Source of the DNA: Nitrospira sp.
Lineage (GTDB): Bacteria > Nitrospirota > Nitrospiria > Nitrospirales > Nitrospiraceae
Length of the DNA: 6,939 nt
Direction of reading: 5' to 3'
NCBI GenBank assembly: GCA_030456405.1
Contig: JAKDNQ010000111.1
Coordinates: forward strand, 1 to 6,939
Part shown: positions 1 through 5,281 of the stretch, piece after piece
How the letters are laid out: each line of letters starts with the position of its first letter
Numbering within the stretch: position 1 is the first letter of the stretch
The notes under the pieces: generated by a model
The model's database searches: none
What the model was told of the DNA's origin: nothing
Seen by the model: only the letters and a program-made list of their open reading frames with translations
Position numbers and translations under genes: made by a program

Positions 1-71
1 TCTCTAACATTCTATCCCTCCACCTGCATGCTCGCAACGGCGGCGGCTCGCTAGAAGCTGCGAACGACTGC

Positions 72-105
72 TTGACGAGGGGCGCGGTATGACGTATTGT
101 CATAC
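72..105 (+). promoter_or_regulatory. Promoter with overlapping operator of the mazEF operon
   Basis: A -35-like TTGACG (72-77) and a -10-like TATTGT (95-100) are separated by 17 bases. A perfect 7-base inverted repeat, GTATGAC (87-93) and GTCATAC (99-105) with a 5-base spacer, lies across the -10 box. Antitoxins of the ribbon-helix-helix class usually repress their own operon by binding such palindromes, so this is the likely operator, and binding would block RNA polymerase. The ribosome binding site GGGAGG (107-112) follows directly, so the predicted leader is very short. The palindrome is seen directly; promoter use is inferred. Confidence 0.72.
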
Positions 106-118
106 TGGGAGGTTTCAC

Positions 119-361
119 ATGGCACGAGCAAAAGTTGCGGTTTCTCTCGATGAGTCCACAGTCGAACGACTGGACAGACTTGTCAAGAAAGCAGCCTTTC
201 CCAGCCGAAGTCAGGCGATTCAGGAAGCGGTCGAAGAAAAACTTTCACGTTTGGAACGAGGCCGTTTGGCGCAAGAATGTGCCAAGCTCGATCCCACATT
301 CGAGAAGTCGATGGCTGAAGAGGGATTGTCCCAGGATGTGGCGGAATGGCCCGCATACTAA
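119..361 (+). CDS. mazE: Ribbon-helix-helix antitoxin of a MazEF-type module
   Basis: This 80-residue protein is the likely antitoxin for the MazF toxin encoded directly downstream. Residues 4-10 (AKVAVSL region) form the typical ribbon-helix-helix beta strand. Two helices follow, the second being the SRSQAIQEAVEEKL stretch, which matches CopG/RHH DNA-binding domains. The charged C-terminal half ends in DVAEWPAY and would be the flexible part that binds and neutralises the toxin. The ATG at 119 is chosen because GGGAGG (107-112) sits 6 bases upstream. The in-frame ATG at 89 lies inside the operator palindrome and has no ribosome binding site. The gene overlaps mazF by 16 bases, which implies translational coupling. 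MazE of Bacillus subtilis is also an RHH protein, so the symbol follows that usage; the symbol is less certain than the antitoxin role. Confidence 0.88.
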   Translation: MARAKVAVSLDESTVERLDRLVKKAAFPSRSQAIQEAVEEKLSRLERGRLAQECAKLDPTFEKSMAEEGLSQDVAEWPAY

Positions 362-684
362 GAGGAGAGATTCGGTGGGCGGATCTCAATCCAGTTCAGG
401 GCAATGAGCAAGCGGGCCGACGCCCCGTGCTGGTTCTCAGTCATGATGTCTTCAATGAACGGTCTGGGACTGTCATTGCCGTGACGCTGACCAGCAAACC
501 TCAACGAGCGGGCTTTCCGCTGACGCTCGAGCTTCAATCCAAGGGGCTGCCGAAGAAATCGTGGGTGAAGGTGAGCCAGATACGAACGTTGGCGGTTGAA
601 CGGATCGGCGCGAGGCTGGGCTCGGCCGGGTCCGAAGAACTGACTCAGGTCGTCGAGGGGTTGAACGAAATCATCAGCGACTAG
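346..684 (+). CDS. mazF: MazF/PemK-family endoribonuclease toxin
   Basis: This 112-residue protein has the length and layout of sequence-specific mRNA interferases of the MazF/PemK family, which act in the cytoplasm and stop translation. The N-terminal RGEIRWADLNP (6-16) is the usual first strand. It is followed by the glycine-rich turn QGNEQAGRRPVLVLS (18-32) and TVIAVTLTSK (42-51). Arg25/Arg26 and Thr49/Ser50 fall where the family keeps its catalytic Arg and Thr. KVSQIRTL (75-82) is the conserved strand after the RNA-binding loop, and the C-terminus VEGLNEIISD looks complete. Translation starts inside the antitoxin gene in another reading frame with only a weak ribosome binding site, consistent with coupling that keeps toxin below antitoxin. 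I see no disruption, so the toxin should be active. Confidence 0.92.
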   Translation: MARILRGEIRWADLNPVQGNEQAGRRPVLVLSHDVFNERSGTVIAVTLTSKPQRAGFPLTLELQSKGLPKKSWVKVSQIRTLAVERIGARLGSAGSEELTQVVEGLNEIISD

Positions 685-691
685 CCTGCGT

Positions 692-1044
692 TCTTCACTG
701 GAGATTCTCAACTCCGATGATTCCTACGACCTGTCCGAGCTGGTCCTGAGCGGCTTCTTGCGAGTCGTCACTCACCCGAACGTGTTCAATCCGCCAAGCA
801 GCATGAACAAAGCCCTGTCGTTCGCAACAGAGCTGCGTGACCAGCCGACGTGTACGATCATCAATCCCGGTCCCCGCCACTGAGACATCTTTTGTCGCCT
901 GTGCAAAACGCCGATAGTAAAGGCAACCTCGTTCCGGACGCCTTTCTCGCCGCATTAGCCATTGAAAGCGGCAGCGAGTGGGTGACCCCTGATCGCGACT
1001 ATCATCGTTTCCCCGGTCTTCGCGTCCGGCACCCTCTTGAATAA
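692..1044 (+). pseudogene. VapC (PIN-domain) toxin remnant, truncated, with a stop and a frameshift
   Basis: The reading frame from about 692 encodes SELVLSGFLRVVTHPNVF, then INPGPRH, all typical of the middle of VapC ribonuclease toxins. A TGA at 881-883 stands where relatives usually have Trp (GPRHW), a one-base change from TGG. Around 908-910 a single base appears lost, after which the next frame gives NLVPDAFLAALAIE, WVTPDRDYHRFPGL and a stop at 1042-1044. The C-terminal acidic residues of the PIN site are still visible. About the first 35-40 residues are missing, including the first catalytic Asp, and no vapB precedes it. Homology begins within about 10 bases of the mazF stop, as if the mazEF module had replaced the 5' end. 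The gene cannot make a working toxin. The exact start of the remnant is approximate. Confidence 0.85.
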
Positions 1045-1095
1045 CTTCCTGGATACACGACTCGGCAATACCGACAAGTGCGCCCGCGATATCCG

Positions 1096-1209
1096 CTACC
1101 GCAGCAACAGCTCGAAGGCGATGCGGTCGAGAAAATGTTTCCGGTAGGTTTCCGCTTTGCGGACTTGCCGGCTTTCCATCGGATTGTAGTCGTCGGTGAG
1201 GACGAAGCC
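1096..1209 (-). repeat. Direct repeat, left copy (3' end of spermidine synthase-like gene)
   Basis: By hand count about 102 of 114 bases match 5168-5281 without gaps, in the same orientation, about 89% identity. Both copies encode the last 37 codons plus stop. Identity falls quickly further into the gene. The copies lie 4072 bases apart and bracket the three PEP-CTERM genes. Confidence 0.85.
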
Positions 1210-1370
1210 GCCCCCCTCTGCACACCGGTGCTCGTGATCCAGCAGCCACCGCAGGCGGCGATCGCCGGTCTCAGGATCGATGACCGCCGGTTCGAGCGGG
1301 GCTCGCGTACTCACAATGATTTTCCGTCGCATCTGTTGCACACGGTGCAAGTGGCTGTAGAGGGCGAGCG
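1096..1370 (-). pseudogene. C-terminal fragment of a second fused MFS/spermidine synthase-like gene
   Basis: The minus-strand translation ends with TDDYNPMESRQVRKAETYRK and then FELLLR, nearly identical to the end of the intact gene at 5168-6724. About 90 codons align, corresponding to residues 429-518 of that protein. Similarity is strongest over the last 60 codons. It fades upstream (WLLDHEH, RAPLEPAVID), and the boundary near 1370 is approximate. The membrane domain and the nucleotide-binding core are absent, and beyond 1370 the frame runs into unrelated sequence with no start or ribosome binding site that would suit it. The fragment is therefore a relic of a duplicated or rearranged gene. 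It has diverged from the intact copy, for example RCAEGGG against RMPDTDG, so it is not a recent exact duplication. Confidence 0.82.
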
Positions 1371-1443
1371 CAGCCTTTGGTATAGAGACACATGATGGAA
1401 TGGAAGAAGACACACGTGCGTGAAAAGGAGAGAAAGGAGAGAA

Positions 1444-1458
1444 CGGCCATCGTGGCCG
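1444..1458 (+). other. Short hairpin in the region before the first PEP-CTERM gene
   Basis: CGGCCA (1444-1449) and TGGCCG (1453-1458) form a perfect 6-base-pair stem with the 3-base loop TCG. It has no following T-run, so it is not an intrinsic terminator. It lies 97 bases before the ATG at 1555, preceded by a purine-rich stretch (about 1421-1443). It may be leader structure or chance. Confidence 0.35.
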
Positions 1459-1494
1459 GAAGAACGTCGCAGGATGGTGAGCGCATGGACAGTA

Positions 1495-1510
1495 CTGTGG
1501 GCGTCCACAG
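1495..1510 (+). other. Perfect stem-loop in the leader of the first PEP-CTERM gene
   Basis: CTGTGG (1495-1500) and CCACAG (1505-1510) pair perfectly around the four-base loop GCGT, 44 bases upstream of the start codon at 1555. It could be an operator half-site pair or an mRNA leader hairpin. No T-run follows, so termination is unlikely. The pairing is visible; a function is not shown. Confidence 0.4.
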
Positions 1511-1554
1511 CTAACACTCACGGAGCAGACGAATTCGTCGCGAGAGGAGACATG

Positions 1555-2349
1555 ATGAACATCAAGACAAGGAGTTGCACAGTCAGAATTCTGATGGCTG
1601 CGGCGATCGCCGTCGGTGCCATGACGTGGGCCGGCACCGCCGCTGCGCACGTGGAGTACATCAATCTCACGGTCGGCGGCTCGCAGAGCGCTCCAATGAA
1701 GCGCTTCGGGTGGATCGACGGCGCCGATGCGGATCTTGGCGATAGCCACAAAGTGTCGTTCTTTAATTTTCAGCTGAACGAGGCGTCCTTGGTCGATATT
1801 ACGATGACCGGCGCGAATGAATTCGGCTTGAATCCTGCCTTTAGCTTATATGCGGGTTTATTGGCCGGCGCGGCGCACGACGACGCGCCGTTCGACCCGC
1901 TCAATCCCGTGGATCCAATCACCTTCAATAAGATTGCTTCACCCGTGGATGACGGCGTCACCCAGGATGCAGTCGGTCGGGTGTCCCCTTTCCGGGATAC
2001 TGCCAATATCGATTTCGAAGGGCAGTTCAACGCGCTAGGCACTTGGAGCATGGCGAGCGAGCCGGCGGACGGCGGGGTGTGGCGCGTCATTGAATACCTG
2101 ACGCATAAGAACGATACCACCGGCAACGAATCGTTGGTCGATTTCCTGCTGCCGGCGGGACACTACACCATTGTCGCATCAGGCGCCGCTTGTAACGATG
2201 GAGGGGCCGGCTGCACCGGTGCCTTCATCAACGGAACCGTCAGCTTGAACGCATCACCCGTGCCGGTACCGGCGGCGGTGTATCTATTTGGAACAGGCCT
2301 CGCTGGCCTAGCCGGGCTGGCTCGCCGCAGAATGAAGGCGGACCTGTAA
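1555..2349 (+). CDS. Secreted PEP-CTERM (VPxPA type) protein, unnamed family, paralogue 1
   Basis: This is a 264-residue exported protein of a family I cannot name. Residues 1-31 form a signal peptide (basic start, hydrophobic LMAAAIAVGAMTWAG, then AAA). Cleavage before His32 would leave histidine as the mature N-terminus. The body looks like a beta-sandwich similar to pre-peptidase C-terminal domains: FNFQLNEASLVDITM (71-85), PAFSLYAG (94-101) and LLPAGHYTIV (198-207). Shared with the next gene are GADADLGDSH (56-65), HDD (108-110), NPVDPITF (117-124), FEGQF and Cys213/Cys220. The tail from 236 (VPVPAAVYLFGTGLAGL, then ARRR) is a PEP-CTERM sorting signal, so an exosortase should remove it and attach or release the protein at the surface. 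AGGAG (1545-1549) is 5 bases before ATG 1555; ATG 1552 is also possible. It is the first of three co-directional genes. Confidence 0.88.
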   Translation: MNIKTRSCTVRILMAAAIAVGAMTWAGTAAAHVEYINLTVGGSQSAPMKRFGWIDGADADLGDSHKVSFFNFQLNEASLVDITMTGANEFGLNPAFSLYAGLLAGAAHDDAPFDPLNPVDPITFNKIASPVDDGVTQDAVGRVSPFRDTANIDFEGQFNALGTWSMASEPADGGVWRVIEYLTHKNDTTGNESLVDFLLPAGHYTIVASGAACNDGGAGCTGAFINGTVSLNASPVPVPAAVYLFGTGLAGLAGLARRRMKADL

Positions 2350-2503
2350 GGCGCGCCGTCGCCCGGCTTGGGCCAGGCAGCGGTGCTTGGGACGGATGGT
2401 TTCAGAAGTCGACTGAAAAGGGACAGACTCCGGTTTAGCCGGCGCTTGTCCCTCTACACATAATATTGGGACATACGTGAGGCTGGTTAAGGAGAACATC
2501 GCT
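2350..2503 (+). other. Intergenic spacer between the two paralogues
   Basis: This 154-base gap contains a hairpin element (2419-2453) and the ribosome binding site AAGGAG (2489-2494) of the next gene. A TAATAT at 2461-2466 could serve as a -10 box, but no matching -35 hexamer lies at the usual distance. Read-through from the first gene is as likely as a separate promoter. Confidence 0.5.
2419..2453 (+). repeat. Two-tier hairpin, REP-like element candidate
   Basis: AGGGACA (2419-2425) pairs perfectly with TGTCCCT (2447-2453). Inside, CCGG (2430-2433) pairs with CCGG (2439-2442) around a TTTAG loop, the two stems being joined by an internal loop. An 8-base palindrome AGTCGACT (2407-2414) lies just upstream. 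The arrangement resembles short dispersed palindromic elements mobilised by RAYT/IS200-type transposases. Only one copy is in this window, so its repeat status is not shown. No T-run follows it, so it is a poor terminator. Confidence 0.45.
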
Positions 2504-3418
2504 ATGACACGCTCAATCTTCGGCAACGGGAATCCGATAGTGGCTGGAAAATCTTGTCTCAGAAGAGTCCTGTCTGGCTGGGTCCTTGGCCTCGGTGCGC
2601 TGCTGCTGTGCAATCTGCAGCCGGCCTTCGCCCACGTCGCCTTCACTAACGCCGGGACCTTCGACGGAACGGAAATCAACTTTTCTAACACACTGACCCA
2701 GTACAAGGCCCACGGCTGGGTGGACGGCGCCGACGCCGATCTGGGCGACAGCCACCAGATCGGCGGAACGTCCGCCCGTTGGTTCAAATTCACCCTGAAT
2801 CAGCCGGGGCTGGTCGATATCTCGTTGATCCAGAACAGCGCCGGTCTCGACCCGGCGTTTACCTTATATAAGGGAGCGTTTCTCGCCGGCTCCCATGACG
2901 ACTCCGGCATCGATCCCAAGAATCCGGTGGATCCGATCACCTTCCAGCCCATACCGAGCCCTACCGACGCCGACCCGAGCGGGCAGTACCTGAAACATTC
3001 CGGTTACCGGGACACTGTCAACAACACCTACGAGGGCCAGTTCGATGCCTTCGGAAGCTGGAGCATGGGGAACGCCGCGGACCTCCACTCCAGCGTGGAA
3101 TACGTCCTCGCCCAGTCCGGCACGTCGGATTTTGATCCCAGCCGGGGCTTGACCTGGGGTGGCAACGGGAATCACGACACCGCCGTGGGCACGGGCGAAT
3201 CGTTGCTGCAATATTACCTACCGGCCGGCACTTATTCCGTCGCTGCCGGCGGCGAGGCTTGCAACGATGGCACTGCGGCCTGCCAAAGCCCGTTCCGCTC
3301 CGCGACATTCTCATTGAACGTACAGCCAGTGCCGCTTCCCGCCGCATTTTGGCTGATGGGCAGCGCCTTAGGCAGTCTGGGGTTGCTGGGTTGGCGCGGG
3401 AAGCGCGCAGGCTGCTAA
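2504..3418 (+). CDS. Secreted PEP-CTERM (VPLPA type) protein, unnamed family, paralogue 2
   Basis: This 304-residue protein is a tandem paralogue of the preceding one. The signal peptide runs to AFA43 (hydrophobic VLGLGALLLCNL), so His44 becomes the first mature residue, as predicted for the neighbour. Shared features are GADADLGDSH (75-84), a beta-strand FKFTLNQPGLVDISL (94-108), DPAFTLYKG (116-124), SHDD (130-133), NPVDPITF (140-147), YEGQF (176-180), LPAGTYSV (239-246) and Cys253/Cys260. Against paralogue 1 it carries extra residues near the N-terminus (50-65) and at about 203-230 (a Gly/Asp-rich loop). The PEP-CTERM tail is VPLPAAFWLMGSALGSL from 276, ending in a basic GKRAGC. AAGGAG (2489-2494) lies 9 bases before the ATG; the upstream in-frame ATG at 2477 lacks a good site and would weaken the signal peptide. 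The fold resembles PPC-type domains, but the function is unknown. Confidence 0.88.
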   Translation: MTRSIFGNGNPIVAGKSCLRRVLSGWVLGLGALLLCNLQPAFAHVAFTNAGTFDGTEINFSNTLTQYKAHGWVDGADADLGDSHQIGGTSARWFKFTLNQPGLVDISLIQNSAGLDPAFTLYKGAFLAGSHDDSGIDPKNPVDPITFQPIPSPTDADPSGQYLKHSGYRDTVNNTYEGQFDAFGSWSMGNAADLHSSVEYVLAQSGTSDFDPSRGLTWGGNGNHDTAVGTGESLLQYYLPAGTYSVAAGGEACNDGTAACQSPFRSATFSLNVQPVPLPAAFWLMGSALGSLGLLGWRGKRAGC

Positions 3419-3478
3419 GAACCGAAGACGACGTCATCGACCCGTCCGTTCCCGTTTCACCAACAACCGGAGACGAAT

Positions 3479-4927
3479 ATGACAGTCACATTTAATTCTC
3501 ACTTTCGATACTGGCTTGTGCTGGCTTGTATTCTTCTGGCAACGGAAGCGCAGGCCATGAACGTCTCCAACCCATTCGATCCGGACAATCCGTTTCCCGA
3601 TCCCATCGTCAAGGGGTCGCTGCATGTCAACCTGACATCGGTCGTTTCGTCCGGCAGCTTGACCGCCCCCAATTTGCTGATCAGCGCCGGCGACGGCACC
3701 AATCGGCAGTTCGTGACCGACCAGGTCGGCCAGGTGCGCCTGATCAAGGATGGGGTCCTGCAGAGTACACCCTTCCTCAATGTGAGCGCGCGCCTGTCTA
3801 CCTTGAATCCCAACTATGACGAGCGCGGCCTGCTGGGCCTCGCCTTCAGCCCGACCTTTTCGACTCCGGGGACACCGGGATTTGGGAAACTGTATACCTA
3901 TACCAGTGAACCGGCTACTGGCCAGGCTGATTTCACTGTCCCGATGCCGCCCGGCGCCGCCTTCAATCACCAGAATGTGGTCGCTGAGTGGACTGTGGAT
4001 CCCAACAACCCGGATATCGTCGATCCCGCGTCCCGCCGCGAACTGATGCGGGTGGACTGGCCGCAGATGAACCACAACGGCGGCATGCTGGCGTTCGGGC
4101 CGGACGATCTCTTGTACATTTCTATGGGAGACGGTGGCAGCGGCAATGATATCGGGCCGGGACACGGCGCCACTGGAAATGGACGGGACCTCAGCAATCC
4201 ACTGGGCGACATCCTGCGCATCGATCCGAACGGCGCCAACAGCGCCAATGGCCAGTACGGGATCCCGAGCGACAATCCGTTCGTCGGCACTGCCGGCGCC
4301 GTCGGGGAAATCTATGCCAATGGCTTTCGCAATCCCTGGCGCTTCAGCTTCGATACCCAGACCGGAGCGTTGGTGGAAGGCGAGACCGGCCAGGTGACGG
4401 TGGAGGAGGTCAACCTCGTTACCGCCGGGGGCAACTACGGTTGGAACCTCATGGAAGGCCAGTTCAAGTTCGATCCGGCGACCGGGCAGGTGTCCAACGA
4501 CCTCACCGGCCTTCCCCCCGGCCTCATCAATCCGGTCCTGCAGTACGACCACACCGAAGGCACGGCGATGATCGGAGGCTTCGTGTATCGCGGCGACGAA
4601 CTGCCTGAACTTGAGGGGAAATACATCTTCGGCGATTGGGGCGCGTTTGCCGCTCCGACCTCACGGCTGTTCGCGGGAGATCTGACGACGGGCGCCATCG
4701 AGGAGCTCAATATCGAAAACATGACCCTGAGCCGGTGGTTGCTGGGGTTCGGTCAGGACGCCCAGGGCGAGCTCTATCTTCTCACCAGCAACTCCCTGGG
4801 GCCGGCCGGCTTGACCGGGGAGATCTACAAGATCTCGGCCGTGCCGCTTCCGGCTGCCGTGTGGTTGTTCGGCAGTGGGCTGGCTGGCTTGGGATGGTTC
4901 AATTGGCGCAGGCGCCATACCGGATAA
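3479..4927 (+). CDS. PQQ-dependent glucose/sorbosone dehydrogenase-type protein with PEP-CTERM tail
   Basis: This 482-residue secreted beta-propeller belongs to the glucose/sorbosone dehydrogenase (GSDH) family, whose members oxidise sugars with bound pyrroloquinoline quinone outside the cytoplasm. Residues 1-26 are a signal peptide ending AQA. Family motifs in order are ERGLLGLAFSP (115-125), MNHNGGMLAFGP (197-208) with the likely catalytic His199, YISMGDGG (213-220), NPLGDILRIDP (240-250), EIYANGFRNPWR (277-288) with Arg284 at the PQQ site, TAGGNYGWNLMEG (315-327), IGGFVYRG (365-372), KYIFGDWG (381-388) and GFGQDAQGELYLLT (423-436). VPLPAAVWLFGSGLAGLGW and a basic WRRRHTG (455-482) form a PEP-CTERM tail, unusual for this enzyme class. 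GGAG (3469-3472) lies 6 bases before the ATG. The gene starts 60 bases after paralogue 2, probably in one transcript. The substrate cannot be read from sequence; PQQ binding is inferred from the family. Confidence 0.9.
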   Translation: MTVTFNSHFRYWLVLACILLATEAQAMNVSNPFDPDNPFPDPIVKGSLHVNLTSVVSSGSLTAPNLLISAGDGTNRQFVTDQVGQVRLIKDGVLQSTPFLNVSARLSTLNPNYDERGLLGLAFSPTFSTPGTPGFGKLYTYTSEPATGQADFTVPMPPGAAFNHQNVVAEWTVDPNNPDIVDPASRRELMRVDWPQMNHNGGMLAFGPDDLLYISMGDGGSGNDIGPGHGATGNGRDLSNPLGDILRIDPNGANSANGQYGIPSDNPFVGTAGAVGEIYANGFRNPWRFSFDTQTGALVEGETGQVTVEEVNLVTAGGNYGWNLMEGQFKFDPATGQVSNDLTGLPPGLINPVLQYDHTEGTAMIGGFVYRGDELPELEGKYIFGDWGAFAAPTSRLFAGDLTTGAIEELNIENMTLSRWLLGFGQDAQGELYLLTSNSLGPAGLTGEIYKISAVPLPAAVWLFGSGLAGLGWFNWRRRHTG

Positions 4928-5167
4928 AAGTCCGGTCACTCCGACTGAGCAGCGTGGCATTGTGGAGCGTTCCGCTGTGCGCCGACTTGCACGGTGGCGC
5001 GAGCGAGTAGAACCTCTCGAAAGATGGGAAAATGACGCGGTCTGACGGAGGTAGGGTCATGCCCGCGAAGGCGGGCATCCAGTCGTTCCAGATTTCCTGG
5101 ATTCCCGCTTGAAACATGCGGGAATGACGAGACTGTGGAGTCCGGGATGATGGGCGAGTGAATCGAA
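4928..5167. other. Spacer between convergent genes
   Basis: The 240 bases separate the dehydrogenase gene from the converging spermidine synthase-like gene. I see no gene in it. Its only clear content is the double-hairpin element at 5056-5128. No hairpin with a T-run is evident, so the element itself may help end transcription from both sides. Confidence 0.6.
5056..5128. repeat. Double-hairpin REP/MITE-like dispersed repeat
   Basis: Two hairpins face each other. ATGCCCGC (5059-5066) pairs with GCGGGCAT (5071-5078) around GAAG. ATTCCCGC (5101-5108) pairs with GCGGGAAT (5118-5125) around a 9-base loop. The unit begins GTC (5056-5058) and ends GAC (5126-5128), and ATCCAG (5077-5082) is answered by CTGGAT (5097-5102), so the whole is an imperfect inverted repeat of 73 bases. 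The sequence type, GTCATnCCCGCGAA with GCGGG, CATCCAG, is a well-known dispersed intergenic palindrome of many bacterial genomes. Its place between convergent genes is typical. I see no target-site duplication. Confidence 0.85.
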
Positions 5168-5281
5168 TTACCGCAGCAAGAGCTCGAAGGCGATGCGTTC
5201 GAGGAACAGTTTCCGGTAGGTTTCCGACTTGCGGACTTGCCGGCTTTCCATCGGATTATAGTCGTCGGTGATAATGAAGCC
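5168..5281 (-). repeat. Direct repeat, right copy (3' end of intact gene)
   Basis: This is the partner of 1096-1209: about 102 of 114 bases are identical in the same orientation. It encodes the C-terminal TDDYNPMESRQVRKSETYRK region through the stop codon. Crossing-over between the two copies would delete the PEP-CTERM cluster. Confidence 0.85.

Noticed and set aside
89..118. Upstream ATG at 89 as the antitoxin start
   Set aside because: It lies inside the operator palindrome and upstream of the likely transcription start, with no ribosome binding site, whereas ATG 119 has GGGAGG at the right distance.
1392..1514. A 40-codon plus-strand small ORF
   Set aside because: It has no ribosome binding site and no recognisable domain, and its end overlaps the leader hairpin. 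Chance is the simpler explanation.
1420..1551. N-terminal extension of the first PEP-CTERM protein from ATG 1420
   Set aside because: The added residues are mostly charged and would bury the signal peptide. A good ribosome binding site stands just before 1552/1555.
2419..2453. Intrinsic terminator after the first PEP-CTERM gene
   Set aside because: The stem is not followed by a T-run; the next bases are CTACACATAA.
3527..3541. Lipobox-like LVLAC in the dehydrogenase signal peptide
   Set aside because: The residues before the Cys do not fit the lipobox consensus and the hydrophobic core would be too short. AQA at 24-26 is a better signal peptidase I site.
3434..4552. Long minus-strand open frame opposite the dehydrogenase gene
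   Set aside because: It is a shadow of a high-GC coding region. The plus-strand frame carries all the GSDH motifs and the minus product has none.
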